Below, piece after piece: positions 1-5,646 of a stretch of 7,108 bases of DNA. Position 1 is the stretch's first letter, and each line of letters opens with the position of its first letter. The translations under genes were made by a program, and so were the position numbers. The notes below the pieces were generated by a model, which searched no databases, had not been told where the DNA came from, and saw only the letters and a list, made by a program, of their open reading frames with translations. Source of the DNA: Nitrospira sp. (GTDB lineage Bacteria > Nitrospirota > Nitrospiria > Nitrospirales > Nitrospiraceae); NCBI GenBank assembly GCA_005116795.1, contig SWDL01000390.1, positions 1 to 7,108 of the forward strand, in the 5' to 3' direction.

Positions 1-53
1 GGCTCTTGAGAAGAAGGAGTCATGAAGGAATGAACACTGGAGGGTTCTATCCC

Positions 54-131
<78 letters not shown>

Positions 132-154
132 ATCCCAATGCCCTGAAGGAACCG

Positions 155-1258
155 TCACGTGAGAGGATGGTACGGGAGCCCGTGAGCCTCCGCCACGGCC
201 TTGCAGGTGACGCGGCCATTCATGAGATTGACCCCTTTGGCGAGGCCGGAATCGGTCGTGATGGCCTGCTGGACACCCGCAGAAGCAATGCGGACTATAA
301 AGGGAAGGGTCGCATTGGTCAAGGCAAAAGTCGCCGTCCGCGGCACGATGCCGGGCATGTTGGCGACGCCATAATGCAACACGCCGTCGACGAGATACAC
401 CGGGTCACTGTGCGTGGTCACACGCGTCGTCTCAACGCAGCCACCCTGGTCCACCGACACATCCACGACGACGGATCCCGGCCGCATGCGCGCAATGACG
501 GACCGCGACACCAACCGGGGAGCCTTCGCCCCGCGCACCAGCACGGCCCCGATCACCAGATCGGCTTCCGCGACGGCCTGATCAATCCAGGCCTGGTTCG
601 AGGCCAACGTGACAATCCGGCCGTGATAGAGCTCATCCAGATGCCGGAGCCGCTCGATATCCAAGTTGATCACGGTGACGCGAGCCCCCATCCCGACGGC
701 AATCTGGGTGGCCGCGCACCCGACAATGCCGGCCCCCAGGACCACCACATTCGCAGGCGCCACACCAGGGACGCCCCCCAGGAGCACGCCACTGCCGCCT
801 TGAAGGCGTTCGAGATAGCGCGCGCCGATCTGCACGGCCATGCGTCCCGCAATCACGCTCATCGGCTTCAGCATGGGCAGGTGGCCGCCGGCATCCTCCG
901 TCGTCTCATAGGCGATCCCGGTCACTCCGGCGTCCATCAGGGCGCGGGTCATCTCAGGGACGGCAGCCAGGTGCAGATAGGTGAAGAGCACATGACTCGA
1001 CTTGAACAAGGAGCATTCCGAGAGCAGCGGCTCCTTCACCTTCACGATCATCTCGCTCTCCTGGAAGACTTGGGCCTTGTCCGCCGCCACATGGGCTCCG
1101 GCTTTGCGATACTCGTCGTCCGAGAAGCCGGTCCCGGCGCCGGCGTTGGGCTCCACCCAGACCACATGCCCGGCCTGGACCAGGGTCCGCACGCCGTCCG
1201 GGGTCACGCTGACTCGAAACTCCTGATCCTTGATTTCTTTGGGTACGCCGATGATCAT
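155..1258 (-). CDS. ald: Alanine dehydrogenase
   Basis: NAD-dependent, cytoplasmic enzyme that reversibly converts L-alanine to pyruvate and ammonium, linking amino-acid nitrogen to central carbon. The 367-residue product is close to the usual length of about 371. It opens with the family N-terminus MIIGVPKEIK. The residues known to act in the Mycobacterium Ald fall at the same numbers: Lys75 (in KVKEP) and His96 (in YLHLA) for pyruvate binding and catalysis, and Asp270 (in VSVDQGG). The Rossmann loop is GAGIVG at 175-180, with Asp200 placed to bind the NAD ribose. The frame is open upstream, but the ATG at 1258 is chosen because AAGGAGG lies a few bases before it and homologs start there. 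tRNA-Pro follows 23 nt downstream. No defects are seen. Confidence 0.96.
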   Translation of the reverse strand: MIIGVPKEIKDQEFRVSVTPDGVRTLVQAGHVVWVEPNAGAGTGFSDDEYRKAGAHVAADKAQVFQESEMIVKVKEPLLSECSLFKSSHVLFTYLHLAAVPEMTRALMDAGVTGIAYETTEDAGGHLPMLKPMSVIAGRMAVQIGARYLERLQGGSGVLLGGVPGVAPANVVVLGAGIVGCAATQIAVGMGARVTVINLDIERLRHLDELYHGRIVTLASNQAWIDQAVAEADLVIGAVLVRGAKAPRLVSRSVIARMRPGSVVVDVSVDQGGCVETTRVTTHSDPVYLVDGVLHYGVANMPGIVPRTATFALTNATLPFIVRIASAGVQQAITTDSGLAKGVNLMNGRVTCKAVAEAHGLPYHPLT

Positions 1259-1301
1259 GGCTCCTCCTTGAGACCCGTCTCCCCTACGCTCAGTCTCGAC
1301 C

Positions 1302-1330
1302 ATTATACCGTGCCACGATGAAAAACCGAT
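1302..1330 (-). promoter_or_regulatory. Putative sigma70-type promoter of ald
   Basis: On the minus strand a perfect TATAAT lies at 1307-1302, about 45 bases before the ald start codon. The hexamer 17 bp upstream (1330-1325, ATCGGT) is a poor -35 match, so the promoter rests on the -10 box alone or needs an activator. It would also serve the downstream tRNA-Pro. Confidence 0.45.
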
Positions 1331-1356
1331 GATTTCCCGCAATCACGGCATCCGAT

Positions 1357-1374
1357 GGCCTGCGTCATCAGGCC
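1357..1374. other. Hairpin between the lipoprotein gene and ald
   Basis: GGCCTG (1357-1362) and CAGGCC (1369-1374) are perfect inverted repeats around a 6-nt loop. The hairpin lies about 40 nt past the stop codon of the minus-strand lipoprotein gene and upstream of the ald promoter. No T-run follows on either strand, so it is at best a weak terminator or RNA-end stabiliser for the lipoprotein transcript. Confidence 0.25.
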
Positions 1375-1415
1375 TACGAGAGGGAGGAGGCGACGCTCTG
1401 CCGAGAGGGATGTGG

Positions 1416-1763
1416 CTACTCCACCCGATAGCCCCGCGACGCCATACAGGTTTCGATCATCGCGTTGGTGGATGTGTGAGCGAAAAACCGCTCGGTATTC
1501 TGTCGAGGGTCGTTCGGAGGAGAAGGGAATGGCGACTGGCCATAGGACCAGCCTTCATTGGCAAGTTGAGAGTGGACCGCACAGCGGTGCCAATCCTGAT
1601 CGAAATCGGCCTGGGTCCGGTCAGCCGGCATGGCCCACACCGTGCCGTTCCCCCGCGACGCACACCCCATGAGGGCCAGGAGCAGGAGCGCCATTCCAGC
1701 GGATGATCCGATCATCAGGAGAAGCATGCGTCTTGACGATCGCACCAGAGGCATTCCAGCCAT
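1416..1763 (-). CDS. Small Cys-containing lipoprotein of unknown function
   Basis: A 115-residue protein that I cannot assign to a named family. The N-terminus has a basic n-region (Arg8, Arg11, Arg12), a long hydrophobic stretch (13-33) and a lipobox LMGC ending at Cys34, so it should be a lipid-anchored envelope protein. Residue +2 is Ala, which in diderms usually allows sorting to the outer membrane. The mature part is about 80 residues with Cys61 (in HRC) and Cys106 in a terminal CMASRGYRV motif. That layout is common in small bacterial lipoproteins and suggests a disulfide. The ATG at 1763 is preferred over Met13 because only the longer form has the positive charges of a signal peptide. 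No Shine-Dalgarno is visible, and a promoter-like pair sits just upstream. It is divergent from the gene at 1891. Confidence 0.72.
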   Translation of the reverse strand: MAGMPLVRSSRRMLLLMIGSSAGMALLLLALMGCASRGNGTVWAMPADRTQADFDQDWHRCAVHSQLANEGWSYGQSPFPSPPNDPRQNTERFFAHTSTNAMIETCMASRGYRVE

Positions 1764-1770
1764 CGTGATA

Positions 1771-1799
1771 CATCTACCATCAGACTGTTCTCAGCGCAA
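1771..1799 (-). promoter_or_regulatory. Weak promoter-like pair of the lipoprotein gene
   Basis: On the minus strand TTGCGC (1799-1794) is followed after 17 bp by TAGATG (1776-1771), then only 7 bases to the ATG at 1763. The -35 matches consensus at 4 of 6 positions and the -10 at 3 of 6. If used, the mRNA would begin at or next to the start codon, which would fit the missing ribosome binding site. Confidence 0.25.
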
Positions 1800-1828
1800 C
1801 CACGCAACACATGGGGCGGGTCGCTCGG

Positions 1829-1857
1829 TAGACAGTCCGGCGAGGCTGGTGTAAGAT
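1829..1857 (+). promoter_or_regulatory. Promoter of the four-gene Cys-rich operon
   Basis: TAGACA (1829-1834, 5 of 6 to TTGACA), a 17-bp spacer and TAAGAT (1852-1857, 4 of 6 to TATAAT). This predicts a start near 1864 and a leader of about 27 nt that contains the AGGAG ribosome binding site (1879-1883) of the first gene. Confidence 0.55.
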
Positions 1858-1890
1858 GCGCGCCCACAATGAGTAGGCAGGAGTGAAGTC

Positions 1891-2298
1891 GTGACTGAGG
1901 CGCAAGCCGCTCCAACCACCGGCCCCTGTGATGCCTGCGGAACCAGCAAGGGACCGCTCCTGAAACTGTCCCTTGGCCGGGACTTCTTCGGACGGGTGTA
2001 TGACCGGCTGTCCCCTTCTTCCGACCAGAGTCCCAAGTGGTACTGCGAATCTTGTTCCTTGCAGAAAAATCTCCAGCGCGACTTTCGCGACATCAAGACG
2101 GAATACGACAAGATGCACAAGGGCCATCCCTCGGAACTCGCAGCGGGGGATCAGATCCAACGGGCGCACCTGCGCCTTCGAGAGATCGCCGCCATCTTAG
2201 GCGCGCTGCCCCACTCCAAGCTCATCGATCCGGCCGATGTCAGCGCGCTGCTCAGCAGTCTGCAGGCCCGATCGGGCTCGCCGTCACTGTCACACTGA
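1891..2298 (+). CDS. Cys4 zinc-ribbon-like protein, function unknown
   Basis: A 135-residue cytoplasmic protein with no family that I recognise. Two CxxC pairs, Cys13/Cys16 (CDAC) and Cys52/Cys55 (CESC), are spaced like a four-cysteine zinc ribbon; an Fe-S site cannot be excluded. The part between them (LLKLSLGRDFFGRVYDRL) looks folded. The second half (56-127) is rich in charged helix-forming residues and ends in a low-complexity Ser-rich tail. Translation starts at GTG 1891: AGGAG at 1879-1883 is 7 nt upstream and no better start is in frame. It is the first gene of a plus-strand run, with its stop 9 nt before the next start. The neighbours are ferredoxins, which suggests a role linked to metal or electron-transfer proteins, but that is inference. 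Confidence 0.75.
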   Translation: MTEAQAAPTTGPCDACGTSKGPLLKLSLGRDFFGRVYDRLSPSSDQSPKWYCESCSLQKNLQRDFRDIKTEYDKMHKGHPSELAAGDQIQRAHLRLREIAAILGALPHSKLIDPADVSALLSSLQARSGSPSLSH

Positions 2299-2307
2299 CG
2301 ATACGCC

Positions 2308-2661
2308 GTGCCACCCTTCACACGTCATATTTTCGTCTGCATCAACCAGCGCCCCGCGGACGATCCGCGGGGCTGCTGCGCCGCCCGAGGGTCGGAACGG
2401 CTGCACGCGTTCTTCAAGAGTGAGGTCAAACGGCTGGGGCTGAAGGGCGTCATACGCGCGAACAAAGCCGGCTGCCTGGATCACTGCGACATGGGGCCCA
2501 GCGTGGTGGTCTATCCGGAAGGCGTGTGGTATTGGGTGGGCTCGGAAGCCGACGTCACCGAAATTATGGAACGGCATATCGTCAAGGGTGAAGTCGTGCA
2601 GCGCCTGCTGATGCCCGATCACCCGGCTCCCCAGAAGATTGAGCCGCTCAAGAAGGGCTAG
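2308..2661 (+). CDS. Thioredoxin-like [2Fe-2S] ferredoxin
   Basis: A small electron carrier of the thioredoxin-fold [2Fe-2S] ferredoxin family (the NuoE C-terminal / Aquifex Fd4 type). In the 117-residue product Cys11, Cys24, Cys56 and Cys60 reproduce the spacing known for Aquifex ferredoxin (9, 22, 55, 59) almost exactly. Cys23 sits next to Cys24 as an extra. Other family marks are the opening strand HIFVCINQRP and the block GCLDHCDMGPSVVVYPEGVWY (residues 55-75), ending in the strand that packs on the cluster. It begins at GTG 2308, only 9 nt after the preceding stop and without a clear Shine-Dalgarno, so translation is probably coupled to the upstream gene. It likely donates or accepts electrons for a partner not visible here; the second ferredoxin two genes downstream is a candidate. 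Confidence 0.88.
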   Translation: MPPFTRHIFVCINQRPADDPRGCCAARGSERLHAFFKSEVKRLGLKGVIRANKAGCLDHCDMGPSVVVYPEGVWYWVGSEADVTEIMERHIVKGEVVQRLLMPDHPAPQKIEPLKKG

Positions 2662-2688
2662 TTCTCCGGCCCTCATCCCGCCATCCCC

Positions 2689-3102
2689 ATGTCCACCGAT
2701 GAAAAATGGAAAGCCAATCTCGCGAAGGTGGCCTTCATGAAGCAATTTCCGGGAGTGCTGGAAAGCTGGAAGGAGACCGCCGGTAAGACGATCAAGGCCA
2801 TCGTGCCGCTGAAGTCAAAACCTGAGGAAGTCGTCGTGATTTTTTCAGACGGGTCTTTCGTGCTGGCCCCGGCGCACGTGCCGGAACCGTGGGAACTCAC
2901 CGACGGCCTGACCGAGGCCCGATCGGTTCTGGAACCCAGCCATCGGGAAGCCTATGCCGAGCATGATCGCCTGACCGCCAAGGATCGTGACGCGACTCGC
3001 GCCGCCCGGACGGACAAGATCATCGGCGCCATTCAGAATAATCTGGAGCAGATTCCGGACCTGAAAGAACGGATCAAAGCACTGGTGAAGGAGTGGAAGT
3101 GA
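2689..3102 (+). CDS. Conserved-looking hypothetical protein (137 aa)
   Basis: I do not recognise this protein. It is soluble, with no signal peptide, no membrane segment and no cysteine, which sets it apart from its Cys-rich neighbours. Residues 1-80 look like a mixed alpha/beta domain: a Lys/Trp-rich helix (DEKWKANLAKVAFMKQF) is followed by strands such as KAIVPLKS and EVVVIFSDGSFVLAP. Residues 85-137 are strongly charged and probably a helical hairpin or coiled coil, ending in KALVKEWK. The ATG at 2689 has no clear Shine-Dalgarno; Met17 (2737) is an alternative but would remove the first helix. Its last 4 bases overlap the GTG of the downstream ferredoxin, so the two are translationally coupled, suggesting joint function, perhaps as a partner or scaffold. 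Confidence 0.75.
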   Translation: MSTDEKWKANLAKVAFMKQFPGVLESWKETAGKTIKAIVPLKSKPEEVVVIFSDGSFVLAPAHVPEPWELTDGLTEARSVLEPSHREAYAEHDRLTAKDRDATRAARTDKIIGAIQNNLEQIPDLKERIKALVKEWK

Positions 3103-3461
3103 GTGAAGACCGTCCCAAGAACATGTTCGAGATTTTTTCGCAGGGTCTCTTTGAAGGAGTCACGCCTATGATGGTCATTCGTGATCACTTGGTTCGCCAT
3201 CCGGACCGGTGTACCCATCAAGCCCTGTGTGTTCCCATCTGCCCGACCGGCGCCTGGCTTTCTACCCCGCCGTACAAGTTCGATTCGTCCCGCTGCCTGG
3301 AAAGCTGCCGCCTCTGCTTGGACGCCTGCCCCACACAGGCCATCTATGCGGTCTTTAAGAAGGGCGAAGGTCCAGTCCGCTCGACTTCGCCTATACGATC
3401 CACACGGAAGTCGGGAATCACTGCGTGGGGGCCAAGGTCAACGGCAAGATCGTCCCGTTGA
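3099..3461 (+). CDS. Dicluster ferredoxin with atypical motifs; 3' end disrupted
   Basis: A bacterial-type ferredoxin with two cluster motifs. The first is Cys38-Cys44-Cys48-Pro, where Gln41 sits in the place of the usual second cysteine. The second is Cys66-Cys70-Cys73-Cys77-Pro with one extra residue between its first two cysteines. One site may therefore hold a [3Fe-4S] or otherwise altered cluster. The start is GTG 3099: AAGGAG at 3088-3093 is 5 nt upstream and the codon overlaps the previous stop. GTG 3093 is less likely. Real ferredoxin sequence runs to about residue 91 (KKGEG, near 3371). The remaining 29 residues to the stop at 3461 are an out-of-frame reading of a relA-like sequence, so the native C-terminus is missing. 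It is the last gene of the Cys-rich operon. Confidence 0.75.
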   Translation: MSEDRPKNMFEIFSQGLFEGVTPMMVIRDHLVRHPDRCTHQALCVPICPTGAWLSTPPYKFDSSRCLESCRLCLDACPTQAIYAVFKKGEGPVRSTSPIRSTRKSGITAWGPRSTARSSR

Positions 3462-4333
3462 AGCACCAGCTCAAGAGCGGCGATACGGTCGAGATTCTGA
3501 CGGCCAAGACGCAGGTGCCGCACAAGGATTGGGTGAAGTTCGTGCGGACCTCGCGGGCGAAGACCAAGATCAAGCATTGGCTCAAGGTCGAGGAGCAACA
3601 GCGAAGCGTGGAGATCGGGCGGCGCCTGCTCGAACGGGAGTGTCGCCATGAGTCCTTGTCGGTGGCGCAGACGTTCAAGTCGGAACGCCTGCAAGACGTC
3701 GCGCGGGAACTGGGCTACAACGCCATCGACGAAATGGAAGCGGCCATCGGCTATGGGAAGCTCCCCGCAACCCAAGTGGTGCAACGGCTGATACCGGGAG
3801 CCGCCGGGCGGCCGAGTGCGGAGCCGCGCCCGGCTGCTCCAGGCCCACCGCCGACCGGCAGGCCGGACGAGCGGGCCGTCAGGGTCAAAGGCAGTCGAGA
3901 CGTGCTGATGCAGTTGTCCAAGTGCTGCAATCCCGTCCCGGGTGACAAGATCATGGCCTATATCACCAGAGGGCGGGGGCTCACCATCCATTCGGTGGGC
4001 TGCCCGAACTTAGAAGCGCTCGATTACGACCGGGAGCGGTTGGTCGAAGTGGATTGGGAGACGGCGCCGCAGGGCGTCCATCCGGTCAAGATCTCCGTCC
4101 TGGCGGTCGACAAAACCGGAGTATTGGCCAACGTGTCGTCCTCGATTGCGGATTGTAATGCGAACATCAGTCGGGCGGAAATCACGACCCGTGAAGACAT
4201 GAAGGCCAGCCTCGATTTCGTGATCGATGTCGTCGATACGGTCCACCTAGACCGCGTCCTGAAATCCATTGAGCGGGTGGAGGGCGTGATTACGGCGCGA
4301 CGGGTCCGCTCGTGGCAGGACACCCAGGCGTAG
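3371..4333 (+). pseudogene. RelA/SpoT (p)ppGpp synthetase/hydrolase, C-terminal half only
   Basis: This frame encodes about 320 residues of the regulatory half of a long RSH protein, which normally has some 720-750. In order: TGS domain (3383 to about 3505, with DFAYTIHTEVG and GDTVEILT), helical region, a Pro/Ala-rich linker (about 3800-3870), a zinc-finger/conserved-cysteine domain (about 3887-4024; KCCNPVPGD, ITRGRG, then a His and a Cys), and a C-terminal ACT domain (about 4079-4303). The N-terminal HD hydrolase and synthetase domains are absent; recognisable homology begins at SSPLDF right after ferredoxin sequence. An in-frame TAA at 3356 closes the frame upstream. The first possible start is GTG 3425, inside the TGS domain and without a good ribosome site. 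It cannot make or degrade (p)ppGpp as it stands. It is a truncated gene or a misassembly; the ORF itself is intact to its TAG. Confidence 0.85.
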
Positions 4334-4347
4334 TCAGAGGAGGCGGG

Positions 4348-4851
4348 TTAGGGGCTGGGAAGAACAAAGTGGAGCGTGACCGACCGCGTGAGTTGGAGCT
4401 CGTCCGCGACCCCCGCCGCCACTTCCAGCACGTACGCCGCATTCTGGTTCGGCGTATAGGCCGGGCACCCGTCGTCTGCGCGGGTGCAGATAGGGACGTT
4501 CCGCTCGACATGGACAATGATCTTCTTCTCGTCCAGCCAGAGGATGTCCAATGGAATGCGGGTGTTTTTCATCCAGATGGCCCAGAGATGAGAATCGCCG
4601 AACGTAAAGAGCATTCCCCGGTCCCGGGCCAGCGTGGACCGGAACATCAGTCCCTGGGCGCGCTTCTGCATCGTATCGGCGAGCTCAGCATGGATGGTGT
4701 CGCCCTTGGGGGTCTTGACCATGATCCATTGGTCCGGGGGAGACTCGGATGCCGCTTGCCCCGCCCCAAGAATGAGGAAAGCGGCCAGGCACGGGAGGAC
4801 AAGCTTGTGGGAGAGCTGCGTCAGGGGATGAGCCGTAAGTTCGTATGACAT
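4348..4851 (-). CDS. Exported DUF192 family protein
   Basis: A 167-residue secreted or periplasmic protein of the DUF192 family, whose biochemical role is not established. A signal peptide covers about residues 1-33: Lys16, hydrophobic core LVLPCLAAFLILGAG, probable cut after GQA. The mature part has the family blocks: RAQGLMFRSTL (64-74), GMLFTF (79-84), IWMKNTRIPLDILWLDE (92-108) and the C-terminal AAYVLEVAAG. Cys122 and Cys129 (in DGCPAYTP) are typical of the exported subgroup and could form a disulfide. The ATG at 4851 is chosen; a TTG at 4887 would give 12 more residues but lies inside the promoter -35 box. The gene converges on the relA remnant with a 14-nt gap, and no terminator is seen there. 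Confidence 0.9.
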   Translation of the reverse strand: MSYELTAHPLTQLSHKLVLPCLAAFLILGAGQAASESPPDQWIMVKTPKGDTIHAELADTMQKRAQGLMFRSTLARDRGMLFTFGDSHLWAIWMKNTRIPLDILWLDEKKIIVHVERNVPICTRADDGCPAYTPNQNAAYVLEVAAGVADELQLTRSVTLHFVLPSP

Positions 4852-4858
4852 CGGGAAA

Positions 4859-4887
4859 ATCCTACTGTCTGACCGGCCTTCTGTCAA
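4859..4887 (-). promoter_or_regulatory. Strong promoter of the DUF192 gene
   Basis: On the minus strand a perfect TTGACA (4887-4882), a 17-bp spacer (4881-4865) and TAGGAT (4864-4859, 4 of 6). Only 7 bases separate the -10 box from the ATG at 4851, so transcription should start at about the start codon itself. AGGA inside the -10 box resembles a Shine-Dalgarno on the DNA but would not be in such an mRNA. Confidence 0.65.
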
Positions 4888-4943
4888 TTCATCCGCAGCG
4901 ACCGCGAACGGCTTGAAATTGCGGTGGGGGCTGTGCGACTCTG

Positions 4944-4957
4944 GCCACCAAGGTGGC
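4944..4957. repeat. Short inverted repeat in the divergent intergenic region
   Basis: GCCACC and GGTGGC are perfect 6-bp arms separated by AA, lying 92 bp before the DUF192 start and 78 bp before the flavodoxin start. It could be a regulator site for either gene. The length is short enough to arise by chance in GC-rich DNA. I see no convincing promoter for the flavodoxin in 4888-5034. Confidence 0.2.
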
Positions 4958-4985
4958 TGCGACCGAGAAGGGGAGGCGCGGGCTC

Positions 4986-5042
4986 ATGAAGGAGAAGCGA
5001 TGGGTGTTCGACAAGACGGGCGTGGAGGTGCTCTATGCCTAA
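4986..5042 (+). CDS. Possible 18-codon leader peptide before the flavodoxin
   Basis: An ATG at 4986, preceded by GGGGAGG about 9 nt upstream, opens an 18-residue frame (MKEKRWVFDKTGVEVLYA) that ends in TAA at 5040-5042. Its end overlaps the flavodoxin start (5035) by 8 bases, a layout typical of translational coupling. The flavodoxin has its own GGAGGT inside this frame. Nothing is known of such a peptide, it may be fortuitous, and no homolog is recognised. Confidence 0.25.
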   Translation: MKEKRWVFDKTGVEVLYA

Positions 5043-5637
5043 GTATGTGATCGTTCTGATCATCGGGTGCCTGTGTCTGTTCGGCGACCTGTCCCGAGCT
5101 GCCGAGCCGGAGGCGGTCCGTCCTATCCGGGTGCTCGTCGCCTACCACTCGCTGAGCGGCAATACCGAAAAGATGGCTCACGCTGTGGCAGAGGGAGCGA
5201 AGGGAGCGCCGGAGACTCAGGTCATGCTCAGGCGGGTCGGGCAGGTGACGGCTGATGAGCTTTTTTCGGCCGATGCGATCGTGATCGGGTCGCCGGTCTA
5301 TTGGTCCAACATGGCCGGCGAGGTGAAGACCTTTATCGACAACTGGCAGTTTAAGTTCGGGGTCTTTCCGGAGTTCAAATTGCGCAACAAAGTCGGCGCG
5401 GCCTTCGCCACCGGCGGGCAGATTTCCAGCGGCAAGGAGCTGACCATGCTCTCGATTCTCGCCGCCATGTTGGGCAATCAGATGATCGTCGTCAGCGGGG
5501 GCGGGGCCTTCGGCGCCTCGGCGACCACGGAAGGCCACAGCCCCGGCATCGATGACCAGGAGCTGGCGTCCGCCCGCGACCTCGGTCGCCGTGTGGCCGA
5601 AGTGGCGGGAATGGTCGCGCGCGCGGGAAGGTCGTAG
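5035..5637 (+). CDS. Flavodoxin / WrbA-like FMN protein with signal peptide
   Basis: A 200-residue flavodoxin-fold protein resembling NAD(P)H:quinone oxidoreductases of the WrbA group. The FMN phosphate loop is HSLSGNT at 38-44 after strand IRVLVAY. The second flavin loop is GSPVYWSNMAGEVKTFID (85-102), close to the WrbA type, followed by FATGGQISSGKE and a Gly-rich IVVSGGG stretch. WrbA proteins make two-electron reductions of quinones. Unusually, residues 1-22 look like a Sec signal: a hydrophobic VIVLIIGCLCLF core, then a possible cut at SRA/AE. No twin-arginine motif is present. GGAGGT at 5023-5028, 6 nt before the ATG, supports this start; a GTG within IRV would cut into the first strand. 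It is convergent with bfr, with the two stop codons abutting. Confidence 0.87.
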   Translation: MPKYVIVLIIGCLCLFGDLSRAAEPEAVRPIRVLVAYHSLSGNTEKMAHAVAEGAKGAPETQVMLRRVGQVTADELFSADAIVIGSPVYWSNMAGEVKTFIDNWQFKFGVFPEFKLRNKVGAAFATGGQISSGKELTMLSILAAMLGNQMIVVSGGGAFGASATTEGHSPGIDDQELASARDLGRRVAEVAGMVARAGRS

Positions 5638-5646
5638 CTACGATGC
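5629..5646. other. Abutting convergent stop codons in a palindrome
   Basis: The flavodoxin TAG (5635-5637) and the bfr stop (TAG on the minus strand, 5640-5638) touch without a gap and form TAGCTA. The flanks extend this to the perfect 12-bp palindrome TCGTAGCTACGA (5632-5643). There is no room for a terminator between the genes, so the two transcripts probably overlap at their 3' ends. Confidence 0.5.

Noticed and set aside
1259..1342. 28-residue N-terminal extension of alanine dehydrogenase
   Set aside because: The internal ATG at 1258 has a strong AAGGAGG and gives the family's normal N-terminus. The extension covers the TATAAT box.
2290..2745. 151-codon minus-strand frame opposite the [2Fe-2S] ferredoxin
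   Set aside because: The plus strand shows the full cysteine pattern of a ferredoxin. The minus frame has no domain, signal or ribosome site.
3351..3375. Programmed -1 frameshift joining the ferredoxin to the relA frame
   Set aside because: A -1 slip would join the frames, but CTTTAAGAAGG contains no X-XXY-YYZ heptamer in the ferredoxin frame and no clear downstream structure. Deletion, misjoin or a base error explains the junction more simply.
3344..3991. 215-codon minus-strand frame opposite the relA remnant
   Set aside because: No recognisable domain or ribosome site. The plus strand encodes conserved RSH sequence through the same stretch.
4312..4848. 178-codon plus-strand frame opposite the DUF192 gene
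   Set aside because: An antisense shadow; the minus strand carries the conserved DUF192 motifs and a promoter.
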